From NCBI RefSeq assembly GCF_016907715.1, contig NZ_JAFBCM010000001.1, forward strand, positions 62,001-126,000: a stretch of 64,000 bases of DNA, given 5' to 3'. Origin of the DNA: Tenggerimyces flavus (GTDB lineage: Bacteria; Actinomycetota; Actinomycetes; Propionibacteriales; Actinopolymorphaceae). The notes under the pieces are model-generated. The model searched no databases. It was not told where the DNA came from and saw only the letters and a program-made list of their open reading frames with translations. Made by a program: the position numbers and the translations under genes. Below, in pieces: positions 1 to 7,893 of this stretch (position 1 is its first letter; every line of letters begins with the position of its first letter).

Positions 1-1114
1 GCGGCGGCGGATGCCCGGCGTTCGCGTACACGAGCCGGCCGTCAGGCTCGAGGATCGCGTAGATCACGGTCGCGATCCGCTCGCCGCCGATCGCGGGGAT
101 CAGCCGGTCGGTGCGGTCGAGCACCTCCGACGGCGCGTGCCCCTCGGTCGCGTACGCGCGCATCGCCACCTTGAGCTGGCCCATGAACGCGGCCGCGCCG
201 ACGCCGTGCCCCATCACGTCGCCGATCACCAGTCCGGTACGCCCACCGGGCAGTTGGATCACGTCGCACCAGTCGCCGCCGACGCCGCTGTGCGCGCTGC
301 TCGGCTTGTACTCCATCGTGATGTTGAGCCCGTTCGGCGACGGCACCTTGGCCGGCATCAGCGACTGCTGCAGCGTCAGCGCGGTGTTGTGCTCGCGTTC
401 GTACAGCAGCGTGTTGCCCAGCGAGGCCGCCGCGAGCTGCCCGAACTGCGCGAAGACAGCCTCCTCGAACGCGGTGTACGGAGTCCGCCGCCAGACGGCG
501 AACAAGCCGTCGTGCGCGGCCGCCGCCAGCCAGTAGAGGTACGGCTCCTGGTCGTCCCAGATGCCTCGCGCGGTGTCGGCCCCGGGGAGCTTGGGGAAGC
601 CTTCGGTGCGCGGCGGGATGTCGCCGACGGTCGCTTCCTGGTTGCTCAGCTGCACGGTGGCGCCGTCCGCGGACAGCAGCTGGGCGCCGCTCTTGGCGAG
701 CTGCAGGAGCCGCTCACCCACCGGCACCTCGACCGACGCGTCGACGAACGACTGCGCGAGCGCGTGCAGGTGGCTGACGTGCGCCCGCTCGACCTTGATC
801 CGTTCCGCCGCCTCGACGAAGCCGCGGGTCGCCATGTCCAGCGCGGCGAGGCTCTGCAGCAGGAACGGCAGCGCCGCCTCCCAGATCGCCGCGGCGTCGG
901 CCCCCGACGGAGCCTCGCGGACGAGCCGGGAGATCGTCCGGTGGTGCAGCTCGGAGATGTCGAGCACGGACAAGTTGTCGGCCAGCGCCTGCCGGCCGAG
1001 CTCGTGCGCTCGTTCGAGGCTCTCCTCGTCGTGCGCGCCGTCTGTGGTGTCGCGTACGTACACGGCGAGCGCGGTCTCGTACGCGGTCTCGAACGCCAGC
1101 GACTCGAGCGTCAT
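1..1114 (-). CDS. RsbU-like SpoIIE/PP2C phosphatase with GAF-like domain (3' end outside window)
   Basis: The reading frame runs from ATG at 1114 to the window edge without a stop, so the C-terminus is missing. The first ~100 residues look like the RsbU N-terminal helical domain (ALADNLSVLDISELHHR). A GAF-like stretch follows at about 110-230, then a SpoIIE/PP2C phosphatase domain with VGGDWCDVI, GDVMGHGVGAAAFM and YANAGHPPP, which hold the metal-binding Asp/Gly residues. RsbU proteins are activated by RsbT and dephosphorylate an anti-sigma antagonist, releasing a sigma factor. The start codon overlaps the stop of the upstream PP2C gene by ATGA, so translation is probably coupled. The domain order and position make it the output phosphatase of the stressosome operon. 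Its substrate is not in the window. Confidence 0.85.
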   Translation of the reverse strand, partial: MTLESLAFETAYETALAVYVRDTTDGAHDEESLERAHELGRQALADNLSVLDISELHHRTISRLVREAPSGADAAAIWEAALPFLLQSLAALDMATRGFVEAAERIKVERAHVSHLHALAQSFVDASVEVPVGERLLQLAKSGAQLLSADGATVQLSNQEATVGDIPPRTEGFPKLPGADTARGIWDDQEPYLYWLAAAAHDGLFAVWRRTPYTAFEEAVFAQFGQLAAASLGNTLLYEREHNTALTLQQSLMPAKVPSPNGLNITMEYKPSSAHSGVGGDWCDVIQLPGGRTGLVIGDVMGHGVGAAAFMGQLKVAMRAYATEGHAPSEVLDRTDRLIPAIGGERIATVIYAILEPDGRLVYANAGHPPP

Positions 1115-1734
1115 CGGGCGAGGCCCCGGTAGCGCGCGGCGAGCACCAGCGCGTCGTCGGTTTCCTTCCGGCAACGGATCAGGATGTCGTCCGCCAGACT
1201 CGGCACCTCCTGGGCGAGCGGCGGATCCTCGATGAAATGCGGGCGCAGGCCGTCGGTTCCGAGTAGCAGCACATCGCCAGGATGCATGGTCACGCCACGG
1301 ATGTGCATGGTGGGCGGCAACTGATGTCCGACGATGCCGGCGCCGACGAGCGCGACCGCGAGGCTCGTCGAGCCCACCGGCGCGTTCCGCAGCACCGCGC
1401 CGAGCACGTTGCCGACGCCGAGCCAGGTGAGCTCACCGTCGTCGAGAGAGAACCTGGCGAGCGTCATCGCGACCCCGCGGGTCTCGGCCAGCGACTGGTG
1501 ACACAGGTACATGAGCGCGTCGAGCGGCTCGCCGCCGTTCGCGTTGAGCACCTTGATCGCCTCGAACGCCGCCTCCGCCGCGACCGGGCCGTGCCCGAGC
1601 CCGTCGATCACGGCGAGCAACGCGGAGTCGCCCGCGTCGACCACGACGTACTGGTCCCCGGAGACGTCCTGGCCGGGCATCGGCCGTCCCGCGATCGCCC
1701 ACTCGATCGCGCCGACCTGCCCCGAGTCACGCAT
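1111..1734 (-). CDS. rsbX: RsbX-like PP2C serine phosphatase
   Basis: This 207-residue single-domain PP2C/SpoIIE phosphatase carries the metal-site motifs SGDQYVVVDAG and AVIDGLGHGPVAAEAA near residues 25-55 and GDVLLLGTDGLRPHF near 155. In known stressosomes RsbX removes phosphate from RsbS and RsbR and resets the complex after RsbT has fired. The short length without sensor domain and the position directly after rsbT match RsbX, not RsbU. It overlaps rsbT by 8 bp and the next gene by 4 bp, so all lie in one coupled operon. The assignment rests on architecture and context; sequence alone does not separate RsbX from other small PP2C proteins. Confidence 0.82.
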   Translation of the reverse strand: MRDSGQVGAIEWAIAGRPMPGQDVSGDQYVVVDAGDSALLAVIDGLGHGPVAAEAAFEAIKVLNANGGEPLDALMYLCHQSLAETRGVAMTLARFSLDDGELTWLGVGNVLGAVLRNAPVGSTSLAVALVGAGIVGHQLPPTMHIRGVTMHPGDVLLLGTDGLRPHFIEDPPLAQEVPSLADDILIRCRKETDDALVLAARYRGLAR

Positions 1735-2137
1735 GTCGGGGTGCCCACATCCGCATGGTCACGGTGGTGCCCTGGCCCACGATCGAGTCGATAATGAACT
1801 CGTCCATCACGCGGCGCGCTCCGGGCAGTCCGAGGCCCAGGCCACCGCCGGAGGAGTAACCGTCCTGCAGCGCCTGGTCGGTGTTCGCGATGCCGGGGCC
1901 GGAGTCGACGGCCTTGACCTCGAGCATGCTGCGACCGGCCCGCTGCACTATCGACAACCGGATCTCGCCGTGGTCGGCGTAGCTGGTGATGTTGCGCGCC
2001 ACCTCCGAGATCGCGGTCGCGATCATCGTCACGTCGGTGAGGGAGAAGCCGAGCTGGGAGGCGAGCTCACGCCCGGCCTGACGAGCCGCCACGATGTCGT
2101 CCGGGTGCGCGACTCGTACGACCATCTCAGCGGCCAT
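1727..2137 (-). CDS. rsbT: RsbT-like anti-sigma regulatory serine kinase
   Basis: A 136-residue GHKL/HATPase_c kinase. The N-box is visible as AISEVARNITSYA (about residues 42-54) and the ATP lid as DSGPGI and GLGLGLPGARRVMDEF. RsbT is the switch kinase of the stressosome: it phosphorylates RsbR and RsbS, is then released, and activates the RsbU phosphatase by binding its N-terminal domain. The length matches the family (~133 residues). The start ATG at 2137 lies inside the 3' end of rsbS (11-bp overlap); a second in-frame ATG at 2125 is possible. Its neighbours rsbS upstream and rsbX/rsbU downstream make the role secure. Confidence 0.9.
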   Translation of the reverse strand: MAAEMVVRVAHPDDIVAARQAGRELASQLGFSLTDVTMIATAISEVARNITSYADHGEIRLSIVQRAGRSMLEVKAVDSGPGIANTDQALQDGYSSGGGLGLGLPGARRVMDEFIIDSIVGQGTTVTMRMWAPRHA

Positions 2138-2504
2138 CAGTGCGGCCTACGCCAGTACCGCGCCGGTTGAGGTGCGCTAAACCTTCTTCCAAGTCGAGGG
2201 CGGTCGTGATGTCTTCGAACGTGATGCCGAGCTGGACCATCGCGAACGCCACCTCGGGCTGGATCCCGACGATCACGGTCGCGGCGCCACGCAGGCTGGT
2301 CATGTGCGAGATGGTCCGGAGCGAGCGGGCGGCGAAGGAGTCCATCACGTCCATCGCCGTGACGTCGACGATGATGCCGGTCGAACGGAACCGTCCGACC
2401 TGCTCCATCAGGTCGTCCTGCAGGCGCTGGGCATCGGTGTCCGACATCGCCGCCTGAATGGACGCGATGAGGTACGTGCCCTGCTTGAGAATAGGTACCG
2501 GCAT
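2127..2504 (-). CDS. rsbS: RsbS-like STAS scaffold protein of the stressosome
   Basis: A 125-residue stand-alone STAS domain. The phosphorylatable serine of RsbS appears in DVMDSFAARSL (about residue 55), the position of Ser59 in the Bacillus protein as I recall it. RsbS forms the core of the stressosome with RsbR and sequesters RsbT until it is phosphorylated. The start ATG at 2504 follows rsbR by 26 bp and the 3' end overlaps rsbT. The N-terminus MPVPILKQGTYLIASIQ matches the usual beginning of RsbS proteins. Confidence 0.9.
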   Translation of the reverse strand: MPVPILKQGTYLIASIQAAMSDTDAQRLQDDLMEQVGRFRSTGIIVDVTAMDVMDSFAARSLRTISHMTSLRGAATVIVGIQPEVAFAMVQLGITFEDITTALDLEEGLAHLNRRGTGVGRTDGR

Positions 2505-2530
2505 AGCCGCTCACACACCACCGAGCGTGA

Positions 2531-3394
2531 TCATCGGGAGTCCGAGGACTGCCCGGCGTGCCTGACCTCGTAGCCGAGCAGGCGCTCGGCCTCTTCGATG
2601 CCACCCTGCAGGTCACCGACCGCGTTCATCTTCGACAGGTCGACGCCGATCGTCACCAGCGTGAGCGCGATCTCCGAGGACAGGCCGGTGATGATGACGT
2701 TCGCGCCCATCAGGCCGGACGCGTCGACGGTCTGCACCAGGTGGTTCGCGACCGTGGAGTCGATCTCCGGCACACCGGTGATGTCGATGACGACGACCTT
2801 CGCGCGGTTGCCGCGGATCGCGCGAAGCAGCTGCTCGGTGAGCTGCCGGGCGCGCTGGCCGTCGAGCACGCCGATGATCGGGAGGATCAGCAGTCGTTCG
2901 CGGACCTGGAGGACCGGCGTCGACAGCTCGCGGATGGCCTCCTGCTGCTGGCGGATGACGCGTTCGCGCTCCTGGACGAACGAGACGCCCACGGTGTTCG
3001 CGATCCGGTTCGCGGCCGGCTCGTACGCGTCGAGCACGCGGTTCAGCAGCTCGAAGTCGCCCTGGTACTTCTCGAACAGGCTGCGCGCGAGAACGTCACG
3101 CAGCAGCAGCACGATGCCGAGGACCTCGTCGGTCTCGACGCCTCGCGGGATGATCCGCTCGGACAGGTCGCGCGCGTAGTCCTGCAGCGCCTCGACGCTA
3201 CCGGTCTCGAGCACCTCGACGTAGTTGTCGTACACCGACGTCGCCTCGGAGAAGATCTCCTCTGGCGTCATCGCCGTCAGCAGGCGAGTGTCGGTGATCC
3301 GGCGCGCCCACTCCTCGCGCAGGAACGTGCGGTTCTGCCTCAGGTGCTCGACGAGCTCCGGCAGCAGACTCTCGGTGGATCGTTCGCCGGACAT
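2531..3394 (-). CDS. rsbR: RsbR-like stressosome sensor (helical N-domain plus STAS)
   Basis: A 287-residue protein with an N-terminal four-helix RsbRD-type domain (about 1-145), a linker helix (QERERVIRQQQEAI) and a C-terminal STAS domain (about 165-275). RsbR paralogues form the turrets and core of the stressosome and set its sensitivity. Against the two threonines that RsbT phosphorylates in Bacillus RsbRA, the first appears to be Gly (VLDGQRA) and the second Ser (PEIDSTVANH); this alignment is from memory. The start ATG has a good GGAGG ribosome site 7 nt upstream. It is the first gene of the operon; a possible SigB-type promoter lies about 110 bp upstream. Confidence 0.9.
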   Translation of the reverse strand: MSGERSTESLLPELVEHLRQNRTFLREEWARRITDTRLLTAMTPEEIFSEATSVYDNYVEVLETGSVEALQDYARDLSERIIPRGVETDEVLGIVLLLRDVLARSLFEKYQGDFELLNRVLDAYEPAANRIANTVGVSFVQERERVIRQQQEAIRELSTPVLQVRERLLILPIIGVLDGQRARQLTEQLLRAIRGNRAKVVVIDITGVPEIDSTVANHLVQTVDASGLMGANVIITGLSSEIALTLVTIGVDLSKMNAVGDLQGGIEEAERLLGYEVRHAGQSSDSR

Positions 3395-3504
3395 CTACCG
3401 TCCTCCTACCCATGCGATCTCGACGGGACCTTACCGTCTCGCCTGGTGAGGGGGTACCTGGGCAAGCCCAAGCGGCGACGTACCGGTTCGTCCGAAACCG
3501 CCCC

Positions 3505-3531
3505 GTACCCACTCAATGCCCGGTACCAAAC
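3505..3531 (-). promoter_or_regulatory. possible SigB/SigF-type promoter for the stressosome operon
   Basis: On the minus strand GTTT (3531-3528) is followed after 17 nt by GGGTAC (3510-3505). The actinobacterial SigB/SigF-family consensus is about GTTT-N14-17-GGGTAT. It lies ~110 bp upstream of the rsbR start. Stressosome operons are often under control of their own sigma factor, so the match is plausible, but short motifs like this arise by chance in GC-rich DNA. Confidence 0.3.
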
Positions 3532-3585
3532 CCCCGGAGCTGGCGATTTCCGGCCAGCCCGGCGTGGGTCTTGCGGACAGAGGGA

Positions 3586-3637
3586 GCCGAGCGTTCCAGT
3601 CGGGCGGTTGGGGACCTGGGCTACTGGAACGCTCGGC
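3586..3637 (-). terminator. 15-bp perfect inverted repeat, probable terminator of the sulfite oxidase-like gene
   Basis: GCCGAGCGTTCCAGT (3586-3600) pairs perfectly with 3623-3637 across a 22-nt loop. It lies about 60 nt beyond the stop codon of the minus-strand sulfite oxidase-like gene and before the rsbR promoter region. There is no U-tract, which is common for actinobacterial terminators. The long loop leaves open an operator role. Confidence 0.45.
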
Positions 3638-3694
3638 CAACACCACTCTGAGCTACCCCGATGTGCAACTTCTGGGAAAGCTCTGGGCAACGGC

Positions 3695-4774
3695 TCAGGC
3701 GACGGTGACGTCGAGCCGCTGGACCGCGTTGTTGACGTAGCCCTTGGGGTTCCAGATCGGCTCGACCGGCTGGACGTTGCCGGCGGCGTCGGTCGCCCGC
3801 GGGCAGAGGACGTGCTCGCCGGCGGACGCGTCCCAGCCGAAGCGCCAGCCGCGCCAGGCGGCCGGGCCGAGCGGCTCGTCCAGCTCGGCCGCGGCGAACG
3901 TGGCGCCGCCGTCGACGGACACCTCGACGAGCTCGATCGGGCCGCGCCCCGACCAGGCCCGCCCGGTCAGCGTCACCGGGCCGGGCGCCAGGTGGCGCCG
4001 CCTGGTCATGTACTCCGGCACGCCGGGCGGGAGCATCAGCGAGCGCGGCAGCATCCGGTGCAGCGGCTCGCCGGGGACGCCGTCGTTGTCGTACATGCGG
4101 TACGAGACCTTGTTCTGGTAGCCGTCGAACGGCTCGGCGAGCAGCGTGATGCGCGCGAGCCACTTGACGTTCGCCATGCCGTACCAGCCGGGCACGACGA
4201 GCCGCAGCGGGAAGCCGTGCTGGGGCGGGAGCGGCGCGCCGTTCATCTCGTCGACGAGCAGGGCCTGCTCGACGGCGTCGTCGGTCAGCCGGAGCGAGCG
4301 CTCGTACGTCTGGGCGACCCCGCCCTCCACGCCACGGTCGTGGCCGGTGAACAGCACCTCGATCGCGTTCGCCTGGACGCCCGCCTCGTCGAGCAGCGGC
4401 TTCAGCGGCGTACCGCCCCACTCGGCGGTGCCGACCGCCTCGGTCAGCCACGGCATGCTGACCGGGCGCGGCTCGAGCAGCGCCCGCCCGTTCCCGGCGC
4501 ACTCGAACGTCACGGGCACCGTCAGCCGCTCCCGGGCACGCAGGTCGTCCATGGACAGGCTCAGCGGCTGGTCGACGTTCCCGCCGACCTCGAGCCGGTA
4601 CGTGCCGGCGTCGACCACCGGGATGTCGAAGTGGGTCAGCAGGTAGTGCAGGCCCACCGGCGTGATCGGGTACCGCAGCGCCTCGAGCGGCAGCGCGTGG
4701 TTGCGCGCGGCGAGCCGCAGCTCGTCCCGGGTGATCCCCTCGCCCGTCACCGAGCCCTTGGCCAGCAGGTCCAT
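3695..4774 (-). CDS. sulfite oxidase-like molybdopterin oxidoreductase
   Basis: A 359-residue cytosolic protein of the sulfite oxidase / YedY-like molybdopterin family. The Mo-coordinating cysteine is visible at residue 92 (VTFECAGNGRALLEP), followed by the GGTPLKPLL and GFPLRLVVPGWYG segments that bind the pterin. A C-terminal Mo-co dimerisation domain covers about 235-359 (TLTGRAWSG, SVDGGATFAAA). Enzymes with this layout oxidise sulfite or related substrates. No twin-arginine signal is seen. The frame stays open upstream, but ATG at 4774 begins the conserved region and upstream residues are low-complexity, so this start is preferred. Convergent-side neighbours give no further hint of substrate. 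Confidence 0.85.
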   Translation of the reverse strand: MDLLAKGSVTGEGITRDELRLAARNHALPLEALRYPITPVGLHYLLTHFDIPVVDAGTYRLEVGGNVDQPLSLSMDDLRARERLTVPVTFECAGNGRALLEPRPVSMPWLTEAVGTAEWGGTPLKPLLDEAGVQANAIEVLFTGHDRGVEGGVAQTYERSLRLTDDAVEQALLVDEMNGAPLPPQHGFPLRLVVPGWYGMANVKWLARITLLAEPFDGYQNKVSYRMYDNDGVPGEPLHRMLPRSLMLPPGVPEYMTRRRHLAPGPVTLTGRAWSGRGPIELVEVSVDGGATFAAAELDEPLGPAAWRGWRFGWDASAGEHVLCPRATDAAGNVQPVEPIWNPKGYVNNAVQRLDVTVA

Positions 4775-4819
4775 GGCCCGATGGTAAGCCGCCGGCCGTG
4801 ACCGGTTGCGCACCTTTCG

Positions 4820-4849
4820 TTGACAGGCACCGCGTCGTGCTCGTCTGAT
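4820..4849 (+). promoter_or_regulatory. promoter of leaderless phytanoyl-CoA dioxygenase-like gene
   Basis: TTGACA (4820-4825) and TCTGAT (4844-4849) are separated by 18 bp. The -10 ends 6 nt before GTG at 4856, so the transcript probably starts at or next to the start codon. Confidence 0.5.
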
Positions 4850-4855
4850 GATGTG

Positions 4856-5686
4856 GTGACCGACACGATCAACCTCCCGCAGGTACTCAGCGACTCCGAG
4901 GTCGAGCAGTTCTGGGAGCAGGGCTACTTCCTCGTCAAGGGCGTGTTCTCCAAGGAGGAGGCCGAGTACTACCGCAACCTGATCCTCGGCCTGATCCCGC
5001 CCAACCTCGACATCCCCGAGCACTGGCATGTCGCCTCCGGCCGGATCAAGCCGCACTTCACGCCGGGCAACCACACCTACGACTCGCCGGACTTCATCCC
5101 GTTGTTCCAGAACGAGAAGTTGTACGCGGTCGTCGCCCAGCTGCTCCAGTCCCACCGGCTGCGCTCGTTCGACGGCTCGATCGGCATCACCGTGCGCAAC
5201 GACGACCAACGGGACAATTCCCGCAGCCAGACGCTGCACATCGACGCGTCCGTACCGACCGACCTCGACAACTTCCTGTTCACCTTGAAGGAAGTCCAGC
5301 TCGGCGGCTGCTTCTACTTCACCGACGTCCAGCCTGACGGCGGCGGCATCCACGTCGTGCCCGGCGGCCACCGGATCGTCGAGTCGGAGTCGCGCGCCGA
5401 CCCGCAGGGCCGGCACCTGCACAACGACTGGAAGCAGATCCACCACCTGCAGAGCGTCGAGGTGACCGGCGAGGCCGGCGACTTCGCGCTGCTGCACCAC
5501 CTGATGCCGCACGGCGCCTCGCACAACCGGCGGCCGACGGCGCGGGTGGCGCAGTTCCTGCGGTACGTCCGCGACGACCACCCGCACGGCGCGGGCAGCA
5601 AGCCCGCGGCGGGGTTGTACAACGAGCTGCAGATCGCGGCGATGTCGGACCTCGGCAGGAAGCTGCTCGGCGTCGATCCCTGGTGA
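4856..5686 (+). CDS. phytanoyl-CoA dioxygenase (PhyH) family Fe(II)/2-oxoglutarate oxygenase
   Basis: A 276-residue double-stranded beta-helix oxygenase. The iron ligands are visible as HxD (LHIDAS, H128 and D130) and a distal histidine near 219-223 (MPHGASHNRR), with Arg227 or so for 2-oxoglutarate. PhyH-like enzymes hydroxylate small-molecule substrates; the substrate here is unknown. A TTG at 4820 would lengthen the protein by 12 residues, but that TTG is part of a TTGACA -35 box. GTG at 4856, placed 6 nt after a -10 hexamer, is the better start and implies a leaderless mRNA. The gene ends 1 bp before the convergent methyltransferase. Confidence 0.8.
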   Translation: MTDTINLPQVLSDSEVEQFWEQGYFLVKGVFSKEEAEYYRNLILGLIPPNLDIPEHWHVASGRIKPHFTPGNHTYDSPDFIPLFQNEKLYAVVAQLLQSHRLRSFDGSIGITVRNDDQRDNSRSQTLHIDASVPTDLDNFLFTLKEVQLGGCFYFTDVQPDGGGIHVVPGGHRIVESESRADPQGRHLHNDWKQIHHLQSVEVTGEAGDFALLHHLMPHGASHNRRPTARVAQFLRYVRDDHPHGAGSKPAAGLYNELQIAAMSDLGRKLLGVDPW

Positions 5687-5687
5687 G

Positions 5688-6479
5688 TCAGCGCCAGACG
5701 CTCAGCGTGATGCCGCGGGCGCGTTCGACGAACGTGCCCTCGGGGCTGTGGTCGCGGAGCAGCTGGCGCAGGTCCCGTTCGAACGCCTCGCGCCGGTCGC
5801 CGAACAGGTGCGGCGCGGCGCCGGACAGCGAGAAGACGGACGCGACGATCTGGTCCTCGCTGCGTTCGAGCAGCTCGCCTCGTTCGACCTCGACGACCTG
5901 CGGGCCGTCGAAGCCGGCCGCGGCGAAGATGGCGTTCTCGCCGCCCGCGGTCCCGTCGGTGAGGACGCCCTGGCCGGCGCGGCGCGTGCTGCCGAGGTAC
6001 TCCGTGATGAGCCCGCGGATCTCGTCGCGCGGCGTCGTACTTCCTTCGATGCCCTCGTGCGTGGTGGCGCCGACGTGCACGACCGCCCCGCCGGGCTGGA
6101 GCATGCCGCGCACGATGCCGGCGACGAGCGGGCGGTCGAACCAGTGGAACGACTGGGCGAACGTGATCAGCCGCTGGTCGCCGAGGTCTGCGGGGAGCTC
6201 CTCGGCGCGCATGCAGCGCCAGTCGATCTCGGGCGCGTTGGCCTTGGCGACGCGGATCATGCCCTGGTCGGCGTCAACGCCGGTGGCGCGTTCGAACAGC
6301 GGCGCGACCAGGGTGGTGAGCGAGCCCGGACCGCAGCCGATGTCGAGGTAGCCGCCGGTGCCGTCGAGGTCCAGTGCGTCGCGGATGGCGTCCGCGATCG
6401 CTTGTGGGTAAGGCATTCTGCCGACGGCGTAGTACTCGGCACTGCCCTCGTAGAGCGTCGGATCCCACTGCCAGCTCAT
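5688..6479 (-). CDS. class I SAM-dependent methyltransferase
   Basis: A 263-residue Rossmann-fold methyltransferase with motif I YLDIGCGPGSL (about 44-54), the acidic residue after strand 2 (TGVDADQGMI) and the post-motif FAQSFHWFD typical of the Methyltransf_11 group. The substrate is unknown. Its ATG overlaps the stop of the upstream phosphotransferase-fold gene by 4 bp (ATGA), so the two are co-translated and may modify the same or related small molecules. Confidence 0.8.
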   Translation of the reverse strand: MSWQWDPTLYEGSAEYYAVGRMPYPQAIADAIRDALDLDGTGGYLDIGCGPGSLTTLVAPLFERATGVDADQGMIRVAKANAPEIDWRCMRAEELPADLGDQRLITFAQSFHWFDRPLVAGIVRGMLQPGGAVVHVGATTHEGIEGSTTPRDEIRGLITEYLGSTRRAGQGVLTDGTAGGENAIFAAAGFDGPQVVEVERGELLERSEDQIVASVFSLSGAAPHLFGDRREAFERDLRQLLRDHSPEGTFVERARGITLSVWR

Positions 6480-7342
6480 AGCCTGCTCTCACCGAGGTCG
6501 AGATGGATGGCGATCACTTCTTCGTAGCCCGAGCGGATCGTCCAGTACAGCATCGCGAGCGTCCAGTGCGCCCAGTACAGCTTCAGCTTCTCCGGCTCGA
6601 TGGCGTCGACCGCCTCGGCGGCACGTTCGAGTGCGTCCGGCCGCGGCGCCTGCTCTTCGCCGGGCGACCCGGCCGCCCAGGTGAGGTCGAACAGCAGCTT
6701 GACCAGGCCGAAGCGGCGGTCGCCGCGGGCGACGCCGAAGTTCCAGTCGACGACGCCGCTGAGGTTGCCCTCGTCGTCGAAGAGGATGTTGGGCACGGTG
6801 AGGTCGACGTGCACGAGGTCGTCGCCGTCCATCTCGTGGATGTCCGCCGCGCCGAGCTCTTTGATCCGCTTCAGCAGGCGGCGGCTCCGGTCGCTGTGCT
6901 GCTCGAGCGGCTCGTGCCTCGGTACGGGGTCGCCGCTCTCGCGCAGGCAGAGGGGCGGGATCGGCACGTCGGTCCGGTCGGCGAGCAGATGGGCGAACCG
7001 TTCGTTCAACGCGACCATCGCGTCGATGGTCGACGCGTCGGACGCGGCGATCGGCTTGCCGGGAAGGCGTTCCTGGACGACGGCGACCAGTCCGTCGTCG
7101 CGCGGGAGCAGGAGCTCGTGGTGTGGCACGGGGAGCCCGAGGCCCTTGGCGTACGCGAGGATCTCGGCGGTCTGGCGCATGTGATCGAGCGAGGCCATCG
7201 CGGTGGTGACGACGCTCTGGTGGCCGTCGGGCCAGCGGACGAACGCGGCACCGCCGGACTGTCCTTGCGGGGCGATGCCGATCAGCTCGAGTCCACAACC
7301 AGCTCGCTCGTTGACGAAGTCGACGAGCTCGTGTTGGGGCAC
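6476..7342 (-). CDS. aminoglycoside phosphotransferase (APH) superfamily protein
   Basis: A 288-residue kinase-fold protein. The catalytic loop reads HVDLTVPN (H178, D180, N185) and the metal motif VVDWNFG (D199); the usual Gly of HGD is Val here. It need not confer antibiotic resistance, since the superfamily includes many metabolic kinases. Start GTG at 7342 is chosen because TAGGCT (minus strand, 7356-7351) lies 8 nt upstream, suggesting a leaderless mRNA. It is divergent from the Nudix gene with only 59 bp between starts, and is coupled to the downstream methyltransferase. Confidence 0.78.
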   Translation of the reverse strand: MPQHELVDFVNERAGCGLELIGIAPQGQSGGAAFVRWPDGHQSVVTTAMASLDHMRQTAEILAYAKGLGLPVPHHELLLPRDDGLVAVVQERLPGKPIAASDASTIDAMVALNERFAHLLADRTDVPIPPLCLRESGDPVPRHEPLEQHSDRSRRLLKRIKELGAADIHEMDGDDLVHVDLTVPNILFDDEGNLSGVVDWNFGVARGDRRFGLVKLLFDLTWAAGSPGEEQAPRPDALERAAEAVDAIEPEKLKLYWAHWTLAMLYWTIRSGYEEVIAIHLDLGESRL

Positions 7343-7401
7343 AATCGGTCAGCCTAAGCGGAGTTCGCGCTGGCCGTCACGCCGGTTTATCGTTCACCGT
7401 C

Positions 7402-7893
7402 GTGACGATCGAACGCCGAACCCGAGTCGCCGCGTACGCCATCTGCCATCGAGCCGACGAGGTGCTGCTCGCGCACTTCGTGTCGGCCGATGGTGCCGAC
7501 CGGCACTGGACGTTGCCGGGCGGTGGGATCGACTTCGGCGAGGATCCCTCGCACGCCGTCGTCCGTGAGGTGGCCGAGGAGACCGGGTACCAGGTCGAGG
7601 TCGAGCAGTTGCTCGGCGTGGACTCGCGGCCGCGGCGGCAGAGCTTCAACGGGCACGAGGAGGACGTACACCACCTCGGCGTCTACTACAGCGTGCGCAT
7701 CGTCGGCGGCTCGCTGCGGGACGAGGTGGGCGGCTCGACCGACCAGGCGGCCTGGATCCCGTTGGCCCAACTGCCCTCGCTGCCCCGCGCGTCGCTCGTG
7801 GACCTCGGCATCGGGTTGGAACGCGACCGTCCGCCGACCGGTCACGTCAAGCCGGCAGCGTCCGGAGGCTCCGGATCGGCGACAGTGCGGTGA
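7402..7893 (+). CDS. Nudix hydrolase
   Basis: A 163-residue protein with a complete Nudix box at residues 41-63 (GGIDFGE then REVAEETG), matching Gx5Ex7REUxEExGU. Nudix enzymes hydrolyse nucleoside diphosphate derivatives using these glutamates to bind Mg2+. Start is GTG at 7402, 8 nt after TATCGT (7388-7393), consistent with leaderless translation. The last 47 bp overlap the end of the convergent MFS gene, so the C-terminal tail after about residue 148 is poorly constrained. Substrate unknown. Confidence 0.85.
   Translation: MTIERRTRVAAYAICHRADEVLLAHFVSADGADRHWTLPGGGIDFGEDPSHAVVREVAEETGYQVEVEQLLGVDSRPRRQSFNGHEEDVHHLGVYYSVRIVGGSLRDEVGGSTDQAAWIPLAQLPSLPRASLVDLGIGLERDRPPTGHVKPAASGGSGSATVR

Larger units (their letters stand above)
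3395..3694. other. 300-bp intergenic region between rsbR and the sulfite oxidase-like gene
   Basis: No convincing gene. The stretch holds the possible rsbR promoter and one large perfect inverted repeat (3586-3637). Open frames here have poor codon third-position bias and no ribosome site. Confidence 0.6.
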
